Source: Bacillota bacterium (GTDB lineage: Bacteria > Bacillota > Clostridia > Christensenellales > SZUA-584). From it: a DNA stretch of 64,000 nt. The notes beneath the pieces were generated by a model, which had not been told where the DNA came from, searched no databases, and was given only the letters and a program-made list of their open reading frames with translations. Position 1 is the stretch's first letter; every line of letters begins with the position of its first letter. The stretch spans positions 62,001-126,000 of the forward strand of contig JAEZJG010000016.1 of the NCBI GenBank assembly GCA_023415795.1. Reading direction: 5' to 3'. Position numbers and translations under genes: made by a program. Below, piece after piece: positions 1 through 11,717 of the stretch.

Positions 1-767
1 ATACGGATGGTACGCGCCTGATCGGCAATCGCACGCGTGATCGCCTGGCGAATCCACCACGTAGCGTATGTAGAAAACTTGTAGCCCTTGGTGTAATCGA
101 ACTTCTCGACAGCCTTGATGAGACCAAGGTTGCCCTCCTGAATGAGGTCGAGAAACAGCATGCCGCGCCCCACATAACGCTTGGCAATGCTGACCACCAG
201 CCGCAGGTTGGCTTCCGCCAGCTTGCGCTTGGCCGCGTCGTTGCCCAAAGCCATCAGCTTGGCCAGCTCCACTTCCTCATCCGCGGAAAGCAGGTTGACC
301 TTGCCAATCTCCTTCAGGTACATGCGGACAGGGTCGTCAATGCTGACTCCCTCGGGGATCGACAAATCGATGTCGGCATCAACATCCTCTTCTTCATCAA
401 GGATGTCCTTATCGATCTCGGCATCAATCACATCGATCTTCATCTCTTCCAGCGCACCCAGCAGCTTGTCAAGATGCTCCGCATCAATCTCCGCACCGTC
501 CAGTGCGTCGTTGATCTCTTTGTAGGTTAATACACCCTTCTTTTTGCCCGTCTCAATAACATCTTTGAGCTTCTCATCCTTGTCGTTTTGCGCCAGTATG
601 CCCAAGACCTGTATTTTGGCGAGATTCTCCTTCGAGAGGGTCATATCCGCTGTGTTTTCATCATTTGCCGACTGCCGTACAGAGTCAGTCTGAATCTCGC
701 TTTCAGGCGTTATGCCTTCAGTGGGCTTGCCAGTCATCTTCGGCTCGGCAGCCATTTTCTTGTTCAA
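1..767 (-). CDS. sigA: RNA polymerase primary sigma factor SigA/RpoD (partial, 3' end cut by window)
   Basis: Housekeeping sigma factor that directs RNA polymerase to -10/-35 promoters. About 255 codons are visible. After an acidic N-terminal section come the region 1.2 motif DPVRMYLKEIG and the region 2 hallmarks NLRLVVSIAKRY, FLDLIQEGNLGL, KFDYTKGYKFSTYATWWIRQ and AITRAIADQART. Regions 3 and 4 lie beyond base 1. I place the start at a TTG (767) because GGGTGAT sits about 7 bases upstream. The in-frame ATG at 755 has no ribosome-binding site. The gene follows dnaG by 27 bases in the classic dgt-dnaG-sigA macromolecular synthesis operon, so it is probably cotranscribed. The family call is certain; only the start codon is open. 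Confidence 0.96.
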   Translation of the reverse strand, partial: MNKKMAAEPKMTGKPTEGITPESEIQTDSVRQSANDENTADMTLSKENLAKIQVLGILAQNDKDEKLKDVIETGKKKGVLTYKEINDALDGAEIDAEHLDKLLGALEEMKIDVIDAEIDKDILDEEEDVDADIDLSIPEGVSIDDPVRMYLKEIGKVNLLSADEEVELAKLMALGNDAAKRKLAEANLRLVVSIAKRYVGRGMLFLDLIQEGNLGLIKAVEKFDYTKGYKFSTYATWWIRQAITRAIADQARTIR

Positions 768-794
768 AATATTATCACCCTTATTCAATATGTG

Positions 795-2543
795 TTATTG
801 TTGTTTCAGTTCCTTGTCCAACTCGCTGATTTGTGCCAGCAGCTCACGCATGCGATCTCCCCGCGCACTGCGCAGCTCTTCTTTTAGCGCTTGACGCCGC
901 TTCTCCAGCCTGCGCACCCGGATTCCGTTCAGGCAATCCTGCATGCAAACCTGCGGATCATCCGCCACAGTTTGCACTCCGGCCAGCCTCGCTGCCTCAC
1001 TCCTTGTCCTCTCCTCCTCAAGTTCGGATAATAGTTCGGCATACGTTGGCTGAATTCCTTTTTTTGCGCTGTCATATAATGCAGAAAAAATAATTTTGTG
1101 CGGATCAAGCTCGAATAACTCCGAATTCAGCTCGCCCTTCAAATCATTGAGCAGCAAGGTATTCTCCATCGCATACGCCAGAAAAGTCTCTTCCGCATCG
1201 TCGTTAGCGCTTTTTTCAATACTATTATACCTATTATTGGTATTAGTATTCTTGTCACGTTCCAATCTTTGCAGCTGCCCCAATATGGACGCAACGCTGT
1301 AGCCCGTCTCTTCCGACACCTGCTCTGCGTACCGCTCGCGGCGTATTTCGCTGCCAATCCGCGCGATCACCTTGGACGCTTCTTCCGCATAACCCTCGCG
1401 CCCGTCCTCCGAAGACAGATCGAACCCCCGTTTTATCACCTCGAGCCGGTAGCTGTCGGGAGACATCGCCGTCTTCACCTTGCCGGCAAAGCCCTTGAGC
1501 CCCTGCTTGCGGATAAAGTCGTCCGGGTCCATCCCCTCCTCAAAGCGGATAACGCGAATGTTAAGCCCTTCGGCTTCCAGTATGCCCAGCGCCTTTTGCG
1601 TCGCAATCTCGCCCGCCTGATCGCCGTCGTACGCCAGAAACACGTTTTCGGTATAGCGCTTGAGCAGCACCGCCTGCTCCCGCGTGAGCGCAGTGCCCAG
1701 CGATGCCACCGCCGCTTTCACACCGTTCGCGCAAAGCGACACCACATCCATATATCCTTCGACGATAACCGCGCTCTTAATGTTCCGCTGCTTCTTAATG
1801 TTGTCGATACCATACAGATTTCGCCGTTTGTTGAACAGCAGCGTATCGCGCGTGTTGAGATACTTAGGCTCTCCCTCGCCGATCACCCGCCCGCCGAACG
1901 CAATCACCTCGCCAAACACGTTGATGATGGGAAACATCACGCGGCTGCGGAAGGTATCAAAGCTCTTGCCGTTCTTTACCGACACCAGACCGCTCTCCGC
2001 GATCAGCTCCTGCGAAAAGCCGTTGTCCGACAGCAGCCTGGCCACGCTGTCCCAGCTGTCCGTGGCGAACCCCAGCCCAAAGCGGCGTATGGTCTCTTCG
2101 TTGATGCCGCGCCTTTTCAGATAGTCCAGCGCCCGCGCACCTGCCGGTGTGTGCAGCGTGTCAAAGTAATGCCGCGCGGCAATCTTGTGCATGTCCGCGA
2201 TCTTCTTTTTCTTTTCCTTTGCCTCGCGGAATTCCTTGTCGTCCACCGTCTGCGGCACCGCCAGACCCACGCGCCGCGCCAGCACCTCTACCGCCTCGCC
2301 GAACGTCAAGCTGTCCACCTTCATGATGAAGTTGGTGACATTGCCGCCCTGCTTACAGCCAAAGCAATAGTAAAGCTGGCGGTCTTTGCTCACCGAAAAG
2401 GACGGTGTCTTTTCATGATGAAAAGGACACAGACCCCAGTACCGCCCGCCGCGTTCGGAAAGCGTTGTATATGAGGAAATCACGTCTACAATGTCGTTCT
2501 TTGCGTAAAGCTCCGACAGCCAGACGTCATCGTATCGGGCCAC
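795..2543 (-). CDS. dnaG: DNA primase DnaG
   Basis: Synthesises RNA primers at the replication fork and works with the replicative helicase. The protein is 582 aa, usual for Firmicutes. The N-terminal CHC2 zinc finger is intact (CPFHHEKTPSF followed about 10 residues later by CFGC). The TOPRIM core shows the EGYMD motif and AYDGDQAG. A helicase-interacting C-terminal region follows. It starts at a GTG that overlaps the dgt stop in TAGTG, which suggests translational coupling, with a GGGAG sequence upstream. It lies between dgt and sigA, the expected order. Confidence 0.97.
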   Translation of the reverse strand: MARYDDVWLSELYAKNDIVDVISSYTTLSERGGRYWGLCPFHHEKTPSFSVSKDRQLYYCFGCKQGGNVTNFIMKVDSLTFGEAVEVLARRVGLAVPQTVDDKEFREAKEKKKKIADMHKIAARHYFDTLHTPAGARALDYLKRRGINEETIRRFGLGFATDSWDSVARLLSDNGFSQELIAESGLVSVKNGKSFDTFRSRVMFPIINVFGEVIAFGGRVIGEGEPKYLNTRDTLLFNKRRNLYGIDNIKKQRNIKSAVIVEGYMDVVSLCANGVKAAVASLGTALTREQAVLLKRYTENVFLAYDGDQAGEIATQKALGILEAEGLNIRVIRFEEGMDPDDFIRKQGLKGFAGKVKTAMSPDSYRLEVIKRGFDLSSEDGREGYAEEASKVIARIGSEIRRERYAEQVSEETGYSVASILGQLQRLERDKNTNTNNRYNSIEKSANDDAEETFLAYAMENTLLLNDLKGELNSELFELDPHKIIFSALYDSAKKGIQPTYAELLSELEEERTRSEAARLAGVQTVADDPQVCMQDCLNGIRVRRLEKRRQALKEELRSARGDRMRELLAQISELDKELKQQ

Positions 2544-3550
2544 TAATATTTCTCCCAGCCTTTCGGCACATAGATTTCGCGGAACAGCTTGACCGCGTAC
2601 CGATCCGTCATGCCCGCTATATAATCCGTCACGGTTTGCACGAGACCGTCTTTGTCGGCACGCCGCTGCGCGTCCGCACCCATCCTTGACGCGTCCTCAG
2701 TAAAATAACCGTAGAGCAAGCGTATCATTTGCTCCGCCTTGCCCTCCTCCAGCTTCGCCGCCGAGCCGAGGTACACGTTGGTGAACATGTACCGGCGCAG
2801 CTTTTCCGTCAGCGTCTCCACTTCGGGCGACATGCGGATGCCCGGCTGTTCTGCGCTGCTGACCACAATATCCGTTATCATCGTGTTGATGCGTTCACCG
2901 TGCGTGCGCCCCAGCCCATTCGCACACTCCTCCGGAATGCTGCCGATGATGCCAGCGCGCAGTGCGTCGTCGATATCGTGATTGATATAAGCAATCCTGT
3001 CGGCATAGTTGACGACCATGCCCTCCAGCGTTGCCGGACGACACCCCTTCTTGTGGTTCAGTATGCCGTCGCGCACCTCAAACGTCAGGTTTAAACCGCT
3101 GCCGCCCTCCAGCATCTCCACCACCCGCAGACTTTGCTCGTTGTGTTCAAAATGCCCCGTCATCTCTGCCAGCGCTCGTTCCCCGGCGTGACCGAACGGC
3201 GTATGCCCAAGGTCGTGCCCCAGCGCAATGGCCTCGGTCAAGTCTTCGTTGAGGCGCAGACACCGCGCGATGGTGCGCGCAATCTGTGAAACCTCCAGCG
3301 TGTGCGTCAGCCGCGTGCGGTAATGATCTCCCTCGGGTGAGAGAAAAACCTGCGTCTTGTGCTTAAGCCGCCGGAACGATTTGCAGTGGATGATGCGGTC
3401 ACGGTCGCGCTGAAAATCAGTACGCAGCGGGCACGGCTCCATAGGGCGCTGCCGCCCTTTAGACTCTGCCGCCTTGGCCGCGTACGGGGATAGCGTCTCG
3501 TATTCGCGTTTTTCACTGGCCTGACGAAAGCAGGCGTCGTTTACATCCAT
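2543..3550 (-). CDS. dgt: Deoxyguanosinetriphosphate triphosphohydrolase-like HD protein
   Basis: 335-aa member of the dGTPase-like HD-domain family, which hydrolyses dNTPs to deoxynucleoside plus tripolyphosphate. The metal-binding residues are visible in RTRLTHTLEV and HDLGHTPFGHAGE, with RRLKHKTQVF before them. This subgroup is often annotated as dGTPase-like because substrate choice varies; I cannot tell substrate from sequence. It is the first gene of the dgt-dnaG-sigA operon and overlaps dnaG by one base. Confidence 0.9.
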   Translation of the reverse strand: MDVNDACFRQASEKREYETLSPYAAKAAESKGRQRPMEPCPLRTDFQRDRDRIIHCKSFRRLKHKTQVFLSPEGDHYRTRLTHTLEVSQIARTIARCLRLNEDLTEAIALGHDLGHTPFGHAGERALAEMTGHFEHNEQSLRVVEMLEGGSGLNLTFEVRDGILNHKKGCRPATLEGMVVNYADRIAYINHDIDDALRAGIIGSIPEECANGLGRTHGERINTMITDIVVSSAEQPGIRMSPEVETLTEKLRRYMFTNVYLGSAAKLEEGKAEQMIRLLYGYFTEDASRMGADAQRRADKDGLVQTVTDYIAGMTDRYAVKLFREIYVPKGWEKY

Positions 3551-3573
3551 ACCTAATAGTTATACGCGAAATA

Positions 3574-3617
3574 AAAAAGTCCTGCACGCATATGAGATAA
3601 TCTCTGCTTACAGGACA
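3574..3617 (-). terminator. Intrinsic terminator of the 3.7-4.05 kb lipoprotein gene
   Basis: On the minus strand the arms GTCCTG and CAGGAC enclose an inner GAGA/TCTC hairpin and are followed by TTTTTT. It lies between the lipoprotein gene and dgt, so it separates the two transcription units. I could not pick out a convincing promoter for dgt just after it. Confidence 0.7.
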
Positions 3618-3699
3618 GGTTATCGACAAAATTTATCGTTTGTTCATATCCGCCATGCGTTATAAATATTATTCTCTCGGCGGTCTACCCCGTATTGAT

Positions 3700-4050
3700 T
3701 CAGCCTCCGATAAACTCCCAAGCCTCGTTATCCTCTATGGCCACTGAGCTGTTGCCAAAAACGATAGAGTATTCCATCTCTTTGGGAGATTCGCTGTTTT
3801 CATTTTGTATAAAGTCCAAAACAAGCTGCCATTGCGTCTTAATCTCACCGGTATTCTTGTTTTCAAATGCGTGCTGACTCATCCCTTCAGCAACCTCCAG
3901 TGGAAGCTCGTCCCCTTCAACTGATTGGATATAATCATTAACCATTTTAAGGTCGTCCGAATCAATGACCGATGGCTTAGCGCAGCCTTGTAAGATCATG
4001 CCCGATAAAAGCACAGCAGCTATTACGAGAACGTAAATCTTTCGATTCAT
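3700..4050 (-). CDS. Small predicted lipoprotein, function unknown
   Basis: 116 aa. The N-terminus is a type II signal peptide: MNRK, then a hydrophobic stretch, then the lipobox LQGC with Cys at about residue 23. It is therefore expected to be lipid-anchored on the outer face of the membrane. The remainder (about 90 aa) is acidic and polar, and I recognise no domain. Ribosome-binding site AAGGAG lies 8 bases before the ATG. It stands alone between ppdK and dgt with its own terminator. Function is not inferable. Confidence 0.75.
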   Translation of the reverse strand: MNRKIYVLVIAAVLLSGMILQGCAKPSVIDSDDLKMVNDYIQSVEGDELPLEVAEGMSQHAFENKNTGEIKTQWQLVLDFIQNENSESPKEMEYSIVFGNSSVAIEDNEAWEFIGG

Positions 4051-4211
4051 AACACAACTCCTTCAACTAAATGTTATCGTATCATCCACCACACCATTTA
4101 TTGCCTTTTATGGTATCTTATTTTGGTATTGCTGTCCATATTATTTACAAAATTTCAACCGGTATTATTCCTCTGGCTTTTTTCGCCCTCCATGTACACT
4201 ACAGTTTTCAA

Positions 4212-4245
4212 ATGAAAAGGGACGGGGTGTTGCGCCCGTCCCTTT
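4212..4245 (-). terminator. Intrinsic terminator of ppdK
   Basis: An 11-bp perfect stem (AAAGGGACGGG / CCCGTCCCTTT, loop 8) lies 22 bases after the ppdK stop and is followed by TTTTC on the minus strand. Confidence 0.85.
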
Positions 4246-4267
4246 GAGATGCTGTTAAGCGATACGC

Positions 4268-6895
<2,628 letters not shown>

Positions 6896-6962
6896 TTCGC
6901 AACTCCTTCAAAACTAATATGTTACTGCGGTTTAAAAGCCGCCAAATAAAACTCGCCAAACG

Positions 6963-6991
6963 ATTATACCTCATTTAATATGCTTGTACAA
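6963..6991 (-). promoter_or_regulatory. Sigma-A-type promoter of ppdK
   Basis: Minus strand: -35 TTGTAC (6986-6991), 17-base spacer, -10 TATAAT (6963-6968), about 70 bases upstream of the ppdK ATG. Confidence 0.65.
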
Positions 6992-7040
6992 CTGATATTA
7001 GGAAAAACCCGCTTGTCAAATTATTAACGAAGTTTTGGGC

Positions 7041-7661
7041 TTACAGCGTCTGCATCAGCGCCGGCGTCAGCAGCGCCTGTATCAGCACGCCCAGCAATGA
7101 GACTGTGAATATGATGAGCATCTTGACGAGCAGCGGACGAGACATGACCAGCTTATCCGCTGTGGTTTTGGGAATGCGGCGCATTTTGAACACATCCACG
7201 GCATTGCCGATGCCGACAACGCCCGCCTTAAGCAGGCACGGAATGAGTACAAGATTAGGAAGGAAAGTACAGAATACGATGGCGAGCAGCCCGCCTGCAC
7301 CGAGGTTGAGCGCAAGCACCCCCACCGTGAAGCCCACACAAAAGCCCTTGAAAACAAGAATCAGCGTGATCGCGGGAATGCCCAGTATCATCAGTGAAAA
7401 CAGCGTGATGGTGCCAAACAGCAGCGTGTCCTGCAGCAGCGCGTGAAAAAACACGCTGGTAAAATCCACGGGTGACGTCTTTACAGATAAGAAAAGCTGA
7501 CCCGTATAGCTGTCCAGCGCGTCTTTGCTTCCGTCCTGCATGTTGTTGACTGTAAAGGTACCGGCGGTGATGCCCACCACAAGAAAAAAAACGAGCAGCA
7601 GATACAGCCCCTTGTTATCCAGCAGATCCGTAACTAACCGTCGTTTTACTATGCTTTGCAC
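7041..7661 (-). CDS. spoIIM: Stage II sporulation protein M (SpoIIM)
   Basis: Integral membrane protein of the SpoIIDMP peptidoglycan-remodelling machine that drives engulfment of the forespore. 206 aa with about five hydrophobic segments. The first follows the N-terminal basic stretch VKRRLVTDLLDNKG, and the central glycine-rich pair is typical of the SpoIIM family. The start is a GTG at 7661 with GGAGG 8 bases upstream; no better ATG exists. It lies just downstream of spo0A on the same strand. In related genomes spoIIM is commonly found in this chromosomal neighbourhood. Confidence 0.88.
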   Translation of the reverse strand: MQSIVKRRLVTDLLDNKGLYLLLVFFLVVGITAGTFTVNNMQDGSKDALDSYTGQLFLSVKTSPVDFTSVFFHALLQDTLLFGTITLFSLMILGIPAITLILVFKGFCVGFTVGVLALNLGAGGLLAIVFCTFLPNLVLIPCLLKAGVVGIGNAVDVFKMRRIPKTTADKLVMSRPLLVKMLIIFTVSLLGVLIQALLTPALMQTL

Positions 7662-7726
7662 CCGTCACGCCTCCAGCCCGCGTTTTCGCTACTGATGATA
7701 ATTATGCGAGGGAGGCGGCGTGTATT

Positions 7727-8512
7727 CTAATCGACGTATTTTAACTCTGTATTGAGCTTGTCTGCCAGCATGGCGATAAATTCGCCGTTGGTGGGCTTGC
7801 CCTTGGTCTCCAATATCGTATAGCCGAAGAATTCCTCCAGCACGCTGATGTTGCCTCTGTTCCATGCCGTTTCAATGGCATGACGCATCGCACGCTCCAC
7901 CCGCTGCGGCGTGGAGTTGTACTTATCCGCCACCGTTGCGTAAAGCCCCGTCGTCAGGCGGCTCATCAAATCAAAGTCGTTGTGCACCATCAGTATCGCG
8001 TCACGCAGATAGTGATAGCCCTTGATGTTGGCAGTAATGCCCACCTGCTTAATGTGCCGCGTCACAATGTCGTCTGCCCGCGGCGGCATCTCCTGCGTGT
8101 CTTGCGCTTCCGCCTTGTCGCAAAGCATCAGCTCCACCATCCGCTTTTTGAACACATCCTTTTCAAACGGCTTGATGAACATATAATCGACGTCGTAACA
8201 TTTTGCCTTTTTCAGCACAAAATCCAGATTGACTGCCGACGTCATCACCACTTTGGTTTCGCCACGATAGCCGCTGGCCGCCAGCTCCTCCAGCACTGCA
8301 AATCCGTCCAAAAAGGGCATCAGCAAATCCAGCACCAGCAAGTCTGGCTGCAGTGTGCGGGTCAGCTCAAGAGCCTGCCGCCCGTCAAACGCATAATCTT
8401 CAATGGTGAAACGCCCTGTTTCCTTAAGAAAATCCGCTACCAATCTGAGATAGTCCCTGTTGTTGTCCGCCAGTATGGTGCGGAATACGGGTTTGTCGAG
8501 TTTGGTATTCAT
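7727..8512 (-). CDS. spo0A: Sporulation master response regulator Spo0A
   Basis: Phosphorelay-controlled transcription factor that commits the cell to sporulation. 261 aa. The N-terminal receiver domain has the phospho-acceptor Asp62 in VLDLLMP, the acidic pair near residues 16-17, Thr/Ser in VVMTSA, and Lys in FIKPF. The C-terminal Spo0A DNA-binding domain shows the conserved recognition segment RVERAMRHAIETAWNRGN and the end motif GKPTNGEFIA. Ribosome-binding site AAGGATG. A near-perfect sigma-H promoter precedes it. It sits after spoIVB, as in most spore formers. Confidence 0.98.
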   Translation of the reverse strand: MNTKLDKPVFRTILADNNRDYLRLVADFLKETGRFTIEDYAFDGRQALELTRTLQPDLLVLDLLMPFLDGFAVLEELAASGYRGETKVVMTSAVNLDFVLKKAKCYDVDYMFIKPFEKDVFKKRMVELMLCDKAEAQDTQEMPPRADDIVTRHIKQVGITANIKGYHYLRDAILMVHNDFDLMSRLTTGLYATVADKYNSTPQRVERAMRHAIETAWNRGNISVLEEFFGYTILETKGKPTNGEFIAMLADKLNTELKYVD

Positions 8513-8580
8513 TTTTCATCCTTATGAGAGCGCGTACGAAAGCCCCTCTATGCACATTTTGCGGTGGTATGAAATAATGT

Positions 8581-8607
8581 ATTCAACGGATTTTTATAAT
8601 TTCCTTC
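8581..8607 (-). promoter_or_regulatory. Sigma-H promoter of spo0A
   Basis: Minus strand: GAAGGAAAT (8599-8607), 11-base spacer, GTTGAAT (8581-8587). This matches every defined position of the published sigma-H consensus RnAGGAwWW-n11/12-RnnGAAT. It lies about 70 bases upstream of the spo0A ATG, after the spoIVB stop. A sigma-H promoter for spo0A is known from Bacillus, which supports the reading. Confidence 0.8.
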
Positions 8608-8653
8608 CTTTGTGTCTTTTTAGTTTATTATTTTACAAAATAATTATAATATT

Positions 8654-9922
8654 TTACTCTTTATTCATCTGCTCCAGCATCCAGTCGGCATAAAGCCCAT
8701 ATCCTTTTGTCGGATTGTTGACAAATACATGCGTTACCGCGCCCACCAGCTTGCCGTTTTGCATGATGGGGCTGCCGCTCATGCCCTGAACGATGCCGCC
8801 CGTTTTGTCCAGCAGCTCGGGATCGGTAACGCGGATGATGATGCCCTTCTGTCCCGCAAAGCTCTGCTCTGCCAGCTTGACGATCTCGCAGCTGAATTCG
8901 CGCACGCCCTGATGGTCGATAGTGGAAAGTATGCTGGCAGGCCCCAGCTTCACCTCATCCCGCCGCGCCACCGGAACCGCCTTGGAGAACTTCGACATAT
9001 CCACCGTATCGTACAGCGTTCCGTATATGCCATAGTCCGTATTCTTGTGTATCAGCCCCATGTTGCCCGACGAGCTGGAGAAAAAGCCCTGTATCTCGCC
9101 TGGCATGCCGCTTTCCCCTTTGTTGATCTGGATGATCTCTGAGAAGTATATTTCGCCCTGCTTGACGCTGAGCACGCTGCCTGTGTCGAGGTCTGTAATC
9201 GCGTGACCCAGCCCCGCGAACCACTTGGTGTTCGGGTCGATGAAGGTGAGCGTACCCACCCCCGCCGTGCTGTCACGCACCCACACGCCAAGGCGCATTT
9301 TGCCGTCCGAGAAATCCTGCACGGGCTTAACATGCAGATCAATCTCACGGCCATTGCGCAGCACCGTGATGTCAAGATCGCCCGTGGCATTGTTGATGAT
9401 GCGGGTTACATGCTCCGCGTTCTCAATCTCAGTGCCGTTCATGCGCGTGATGACGTCGCCCGGCAGCATGCCCGCCTCGCGCGCGGGGTTTACCGTGCTG
9501 CCGTTCTCCAGCTCTATGCCCGTGATGCCCACCACCAGCGCACCCTTTGTGAACAGCGTGACGCCGATGCTCTGCCCGCCGGGGATCACCATGCGCTCCT
9601 CACTGACGTTCACCTTCACGCTTTTGACAGGCAGTCCAAACAACGAGAGCTGGATGGTTGCGTCGCCGTTTTCTACCGACTCGATCACCAGCGGGCTTTG
9701 CATGCCCGTTGCCTCTGCCAGCGTTTCGCTGCCCAGGCTGACCACGCCGGTGGATTCCACCTGCGCCTGCATGGGCAGCCCAAGGTCGATGGTTTTTGCC
9801 GATCCTTTTTCAATATATATCTCGTTGGGTATGCTGGAATAGCTCTGCACCGCCGGAAGAAAATACACGACGCACAGCGCGACAACAAAAAGTATGCCTA
9901 AGATTCTGATAACCGTTTTCAA
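8654..9922 (-). CDS. spoIVB: SpoIVB serine peptidase (S55), sigma-K checkpoint signal
   Basis: Secreted from the forespore into the intermembrane space, where it triggers processing of pro-sigma-K by SpoIVFA/FB. 422 aa. An N-terminal membrane anchor spans about residues 5-25. A PDZ domain is at about 105-195 (GMLPGDVITRMNG). The C-terminal SpoIVB peptidase domain contains the catalytic serine in GIVQGMSGSPIM and AVTHVFVNNP. The start is a TTG (9922) with AGAGGTG about 7 bases upstream. It follows recN as in Bacillus. I looked for, but did not find, a convincing sigma-F/G promoter. Confidence 0.95.
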   Translation of the reverse strand: MKTVIRILGILFVVALCVVYFLPAVQSYSSIPNEIYIEKGSAKTIDLGLPMQAQVESTGVVSLGSETLAEATGMQSPLVIESVENGDATIQLSLFGLPVKSVKVNVSEERMVIPGGQSIGVTLFTKGALVVGITGIELENGSTVNPAREAGMLPGDVITRMNGTEIENAEHVTRIINNATGDLDITVLRNGREIDLHVKPVQDFSDGKMRLGVWVRDSTAGVGTLTFIDPNTKWFAGLGHAITDLDTGSVLSVKQGEIYFSEIIQINKGESGMPGEIQGFFSSSSGNMGLIHKNTDYGIYGTLYDTVDMSKFSKAVPVARRDEVKLGPASILSTIDHQGVREFSCEIVKLAEQSFAGQKGIIIRVTDPELLDKTGGIVQGMSGSPIMQNGKLVGAVTHVFVNNPTKGYGLYADWMLEQMNKE

Positions 9923-10009
9923 AAAAACACCTCTCCACGACAGCCAATAATAACTTAGTGTCGTTTGAGAGGGCTTTGTTTATGCGATGTAATATTCGCC
10001 ATGCTTTGA

Positions 10010-11695
10010 TTAAATTGCTGTTTTGAAATCTTCGGCACGGCTGAGCATTTCTGCGGCATGTGCGATGGATGCGTCCGAATCGCCGCCAGTCAAACGCGCC
10101 ACCTCACGTGTGCGCTCCGGCGTGTCCAGCGCGGTCAGCTGCGTGTGCGTCGAGTTCTCGTCGCTGTGCTTGGATATCAGGAAGTGCCTGTCTGCCATGC
10201 TGGCAATCTGCGGCAGATGCGTGACACACACCACCTGACGCCCGCGTGATATGCCAATCAGCTTTTCTGCCACCACCTGCGCGATTCGTCCGCTGATGCC
10301 CGTATCGATTTCGTCGAAAATCATCGTGGGGATGCCGCCTCTGTCCGCCGCGATGGTTTTAAGCGCCAGCATGATGCGCGACACCTCGCCGCCGGAAGCC
10401 ACCTTGCGCAAGGGCTTCACAGGCTCTCCGCGGTTCGTGGATATATAAAACTCCACCGTATCGATGCCCTGTGGCGTAAACACGGCTTCCTCTACGCCCG
10501 GCTGCTCAGAGAACCGCACCTCGAAGCTGGCGGCACTCATGCCAAGGTCGCAAAGCTGTTCCACAATCAGTTGCTCAAAACGCTTTGCCGCCGCGCGGCG
10601 CAGTGCCGATAACTGCACAGAGCTGTCATACAGCCGCTGCCGCAGCGTCTTCGCCTTATCTTCCAGCTCTTTGAGCAGTTCTTCGCTGCCCAGCAGATCT
10701 TCCAACTCCTGCTGGATGCGGCTCATATACGCGCCCTTTGCCAGCGGGTCCTGATATTTGCGGCGCAGACTGCTAATCAGCGCCAGACGATCCTCGATGC
10801 GTTCCAGTGCATCCGGATCGAAAAAGTCTTCGTTCATGCCGTCGCGGATAGAGGATGCAATCTCCTCCAGCGTGTAATACGCCTCGTCCACCCGCGCCGC
10901 CATATCGGCATAGCGCACGTCCACATCGCTGATGCTCTGCAAACGCCGCCCCGTATCCTTGAGTGCCGACAGCACGTTCACCGGCTCTGCCTCATAAAGC
11001 AGGTCGTAAGCCGCCGTCAGTGCCTCCATGATCTTCTCGGAAGCGTTCAGCCGGGCGCGCTGTGCCAGCAGCTCGTCCTCCTCGCCCTCAGCAATGGCCG
11101 CTTGCTTGATCTCGCCCACCTGAAACTTGAGCATATCGATGCGCCGTTCGCGGTCTCCGTCGCTGCCGAACAACGACTTTTGACGCTTGATGACGGCGGT
11201 ATATTCCCCGTAGTTTTTTTCCACAACGGCGGCAGCTTTACGTATGTTCTCGTCAAAGCCATCCAGCATCGCCATGTGGTTCTTTTCGCTCAGCAGAGAC
11301 TGATGCTCGTGCTGACCGTGTATATCCACCAGCCGGTCGCTTAAGGACTTGAGCACCGACAGCGTTACCAGCGTACCGTTGACACGACAGATGTTCTTGC
11401 CCGACGCAGTCAGCTCGCGCGTGAGCACCAGCTCTGTGTCCGCCTCAATCTGCTGCTCAGCCAATATCTCCTCAACGCCGCGCACATCACCGAACCAGGC
11501 TTCCACCGAAGCGGTCTGCGCGCCCGTACGTATCAGCTCGCGGTCGGCCCGCTCTCCCAGCACCAGATTCACAGAGTCGATGATGATGGATTTACCCGCG
11601 CCTGTCTCGCCGGAAAGCACGTTCAAGCCGGAGGCAAAATCCACCTCCAGCACGTCAATCAATGCTATGTTTTTGATAATCAGTCGGTTCAGCAT
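10010..11695 (-). CDS. recN: DNA repair protein RecN
   Basis: SMC-like ATPase acting early in double-strand break repair. 561 aa. The Walker A is GETGAGKSIIID at about residue 30. A long coiled-coil middle is interrupted by the hinge. The C-terminal ABC signature region shows ASGGEVSRIMLALK and the Walker B MIFDEIDTGISG. It is cotranscribed with argR upstream (22-base gap) in the conserved argR-recN pair. Confidence 0.97.
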   Translation of the reverse strand: MLNRLIIKNIALIDVLEVDFASGLNVLSGETGAGKSIIIDSVNLVLGERADRELIRTGAQTASVEAWFGDVRGVEEILAEQQIEADTELVLTRELTASGKNICRVNGTLVTLSVLKSLSDRLVDIHGQHEHQSLLSEKNHMAMLDGFDENIRKAAAVVEKNYGEYTAVIKRQKSLFGSDGDRERRIDMLKFQVGEIKQAAIAEGEEDELLAQRARLNASEKIMEALTAAYDLLYEAEPVNVLSALKDTGRRLQSISDVDVRYADMAARVDEAYYTLEEIASSIRDGMNEDFFDPDALERIEDRLALISSLRRKYQDPLAKGAYMSRIQQELEDLLGSEELLKELEDKAKTLRQRLYDSSVQLSALRRAAAKRFEQLIVEQLCDLGMSAASFEVRFSEQPGVEEAVFTPQGIDTVEFYISTNRGEPVKPLRKVASGGEVSRIMLALKTIAADRGGIPTMIFDEIDTGISGRIAQVVAEKLIGISRGRQVVCVTHLPQIASMADRHFLISKHSDENSTHTQLTALDTPERTREVARLTGGDSDASIAHAAEMLSRAEDFKTAI

Positions 11696-11717
11696 TGCTT
11701 ATCTTTTGTATGTCCCG

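Noticed and set aside
1269..2474. Long plus-strand open frame opposite dnaG (401 codons)
   Set aside because: Antisense shadow of dnaG in GC-rich coding DNA; no ribosome-binding site, repetitive His/Arg-rich translation, no family. The same holds for long frames opposite groEL, valS, ppdK, gyrB and lpdA.
9923..10009. Sigma-G/F promoter for spoIVB
   Set aside because: GCATAA and CACTAAG are present but spaced about 20 bases apart and the -10 does not fit; not reported.
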